The position numbers and the translations under genes are program-made. 6,712 bases of DNA from positions 1 to 6,712 of the forward strand of contig DXMX01000085.1 of NCBI GenBank assembly GCA_019413955.1. Direction: 5' to 3'. Shown here in pieces: positions 5,067 through 6,712 of the stretch; the stretch's first letter is position 1, and each line of letters starts with the position of its first letter. A model generated the notes under the pieces. It was not told where the DNA came from, did no database searches, and saw only the letters and a list, made by a program, of their open reading frames with translations. This DNA is from Collinsella sp. GTDB lineage: Bacteria; Actinomycetota; Coriobacteriia; Coriobacteriales; Coriobacteriaceae.

Positions 5067-6712
5067 TTACGCTTTCTTGGCAGAAGTCCTAACAGCAGCT
5101 GCCTTGGCCTTGGAAGTAGTCTTTTTGGTGTCAGCCTTCTTGGCCGTGGTGGACTTGGCCGAAGCCTTGGCAGCGGGCTTGGCGGCCTTCGCCTTAGCCG
5201 GAGCCTTCTTGGCGGCCGCGGCCTTGGGCTTCACCGAGGACGTACGTTTGCGCGTCGCCTTCTTGGGCTCCTCGACCACGGGCGGCTTATAGCTGCTGGG
5301 ACCGCGGCGCTTAAGCACCACACCTGCCAGGCCGGGCACCTTCATCTCGATGGAGTCCATCTGCCCATTCCAGGGATAGGGCTCGCTCGAGCAGGTGTAG
5401 GGCTCCTCACCGGCGTATCCGCTGCCACCGAACTCGGGACGGTCGGAATCGAAGATGACCTCCCAGTCACCCTCGCGCGGCACACCCACGCGGAAGCTCT
5501 CGTAGCTCGCCGGATCAAAGTTGATTAGGATTACCAGGTCGTCATCGACGTCCTCGCCCTGGCGCACAAAGCTCACGATGGACTGCTTGGAGTTGTCCGC
5601 GTCGATCCAGGTAAAGCCGTCGTCGGTGTAGCCGCGCTCGTACAGGGCGGGCTCGGCGGTGTACAGGTGGTTGAGAGCCTTGATAAACGCCTGATGATGA
5701 CGGTGGGTCTCGTACTCCTCGGTCAGGAACCACTGGATGGACTCGTAGTAGCGCCACTCAATAAACTGGCCGATCTCGTTGCCCATAAAGTTGAGCTTGG
5801 CACCGGGGTGCGTCATTTGGTAGAAAGCTAGCGTGCGCAGGCCGGCAAACTGGCGCCACCAGTCGCCCGGCATGCGGCCGATGAGCGAGCACTTGCCGTG
5901 CACGACCTCGTCGTGGCTCAGCGGGCAAATAAAGTTCTCGGTAAAGGCGTACATGATGGAGAACGTGAGCAGCCCGTGGTTGCCGGGGCGCCACGGAAAA
6001 TCGGTCTGCATGTAGTGCAGGGTGTCATTCATCCAGCCCATGTCCCACTTGTAGTGGAAGCCCAAGCCGCCATCCTGCGGCGGATAGGTCACGAGCGGCC
6101 ACGCAGTGGACTCCTCGGCCATCATCATCACGTCGGGGTAGTGCGCCTCCACGGCACAGTTGACCTGGCGGATAAACGCGCTGGCGTCCAGATCCTCCTC
6201 GGTACCGTACTTGTTGAACTTCTTTTGGCCAGGATCGTCAATGCCAAAGTTGAGGTACAGCATGCTGGACACGCCGTCCATGCGTATGCCGTCCACGTGG
6301 AAGTTCTCGAGCCAGTACAGCACGTTGGAGACCAAGAAGGAGCGGACCTCGCCGCGAGCGAAGTCAAACTTGTGCGTGCCCCAGTTGGGGTGAATCTCGT
6401 GCTCAAACAGCATGTGGCCGTTAAAGGTGGCAAGGCCGTGGGCGTCGGCGCAAAAACCGCCGGGCACCCAGTCCATGATCACGCCGATGCCCGCTTCGTG
6501 GCACGCATCGATAAAGTGCATGAGCTGCTGCGGGTTGCCGTAGCGCGACGTGGCGGCAAAGTAGCCGGTCGTCTGGTAGCCCCAGGAGCCATCGAAGGGA
6601 TGTTCCATAAGCGGCATGACCTCGATATGCGTGTAGCCCATGTTGTGCACGTAGTCCACGAGCTCCACCGACAGGTCGTCGTAGGTGTAGAACTCGCCGC
6701 GCTGCGCGGGGA
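5067..6712 (-). CDS. glgB: 1,4-alpha-glucan branching enzyme (GH13), 5' end outside window, with K/A-rich C-terminal tail
   Basis: 547 complete codons are visible; the frame is open through the right edge, so the N-terminal CBM48-type domain and first part of the barrel are missing. The GTG at 6666-6668 is internal, as coding continues upstream with RGEFYTYDDLS. The enzyme cuts alpha-1,4 chains and re-attaches them as alpha-1,6 branches. Motifs: MEHPFDGSWGYQTTGYFA (about 6552-6608); region I DWVPGG (6456-6473); GIRMDGVSSMLY with the predicted nucleophile Asp at 6276-6278; MAEESTAW with the predicted acid/base Glu at 6114-6116; GGLGFHYKWDMGWMNDTLHY (6009-6071); and LSHDEVVHGK with the transition-state Asp at 5910-5912. 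The C-terminal beta-domain ends near VVLKRRG (about 5300), where most homologues stop. Here 77 more residues follow, the last 65 very rich in Lys and Ala. Region I normally ends in His (DWVPxH) but has Gly here. It is the first visible gene of the cluster, 94 bases before glgP. Confidence 0.96.
   Translation of the reverse strand, partial: PAQRGEFYTYDDLSVELVDYVHNMGYTHIEVMPLMEHPFDGSWGYQTTGYFAATSRYGNPQQLMHFIDACHEAGIGVIMDWVPGGFCADAHGLATFNGHMLFEHEIHPNWGTHKFDFARGEVRSFLVSNVLYWLENFHVDGIRMDGVSSMLYLNFGIDDPGQKKFNKYGTEEDLDASAFIRQVNCAVEAHYPDVMMMAEESTAWPLVTYPPQDGGLGFHYKWDMGWMNDTLHYMQTDFPWRPGNHGLLTFSIMYAFTENFICPLSHDEVVHGKCSLIGRMPGDWWRQFAGLRTLAFYQMTHPGAKLNFMGNEIGQFIEWRYYESIQWFLTEEYETHRHHQAFIKALNHLYTAEPALYERGYTDDGFTWIDADNSKQSIVSFVRQGEDVDDDLVILINFDPASYESFRVGVPREGDWEVIFDSDRPEFGGSGYAGEEPYTCSSEPYPWNGQMDSIEMKVPGLAGVVLKRRGPSSYKPPVVEEPKKATRKRTSSVKPKAAAAKKAPAKAKAAKPAAKASAKSTTAKKADTKKTTSKAKAAAVRTSAKKA
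5070..5264 (-). other. glgB: Low-complexity Lys/Ala-rich C-terminal tail of GlgB
   Basis: The last 65 residues of GlgB contain 20 Lys, 3 Arg and 22 Ala with a single acidic residue, in irregular units such as AAAAKKAPAKAKAAKPAAK. A short linker rich in Pro and Glu (PPVVEEP) joins it to the enzyme. The frame is continuous with the catalytic domain, so this is not a frameshift product. Such tails are known from histone H1-like proteins and actinobacterial HU/topoisomerase tails, where they bind nucleic acid. In GlgB the role is unknown; binding to polyanions, the nucleoid or a surface are possibilities only. Confidence 0.85.

Noticed and set aside
5064..5528. Plus-strand Leu/Gly/Ser/Arg-rich open frame opposite the GlgB tail, resembling a membrane or repeat protein
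   Set aside because: The apparent repeats are the reverse complement of the Lys/Ala-rich GlgB tail. No separate gene is supported.
6666..6668. GTG as a true start of glgB
   Set aside because: The frame stays open upstream with GlgB-like sequence (RGEFYTYDDLS), and a start here would remove much of the catalytic barrel. The gene is cut by the window edge.

Overview
The window is a compact glycogen-metabolism cluster. All genes are on the minus strand, so transcription runs from high to low coordinates: glgB (branching enzyme, 5' part cut by the right edge) - glgP (phosphorylase) - glgC (ADP-glucose pyrophosphorylase, catalytic) - glgD (GlgC-like, apparently non-catalytic partner) - glgA (glycogen synthase, only the first 23 codons before the left edge). 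No mobile element, tRNA, rRNA or CRISPR was seen, and there is no gene-free stretch over about 110 bases.

The DNA is GC-rich with strong G/C third positions, which explains the many long open frames opposite the real genes. A GlgC/GlgD pair is best known from Firmicutes. The GC-rich coding, together with a lysine/alanine-rich histone-like tail on GlgB, suggests a high-GC anaerobic actinobacterium of the Coriobacteriia (Collinsella/Olsenella type). This is an inference from protein style, not a database match.

Layout by region: 1-69 is the start of glgA. 70-158 is a short gap with a strong GC-rich hairpin. 159-1286 is glgD and 1291-2439 is glgC, separated by four bases and probably translationally coupled. 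2440-2545 is a gap with a good glgC ribosome binding site, a possible 8-codon leader frame and a weak inverted repeat. 2546-4972 is glgP. 4973-5066 is a gap with a possible promoter, a GC hairpin and an inverted repeat that could hide the glgP ribosome binding site. 5067-6712 is glgB.

Together, GlgC with GlgD makes ADP-glucose, GlgA extends alpha-1,4 chains, GlgB adds alpha-1,6 branches, and GlgP releases glucose-1-phosphate, which is also the GlgC substrate. The cluster therefore encodes both storage and mobilisation. The pathway is well known. The points worth a second look are the K/A-rich GlgB tail, a missing conserved histidine in GlgB region I, and the RNA structures in the gaps. I did not find an unknown system here.
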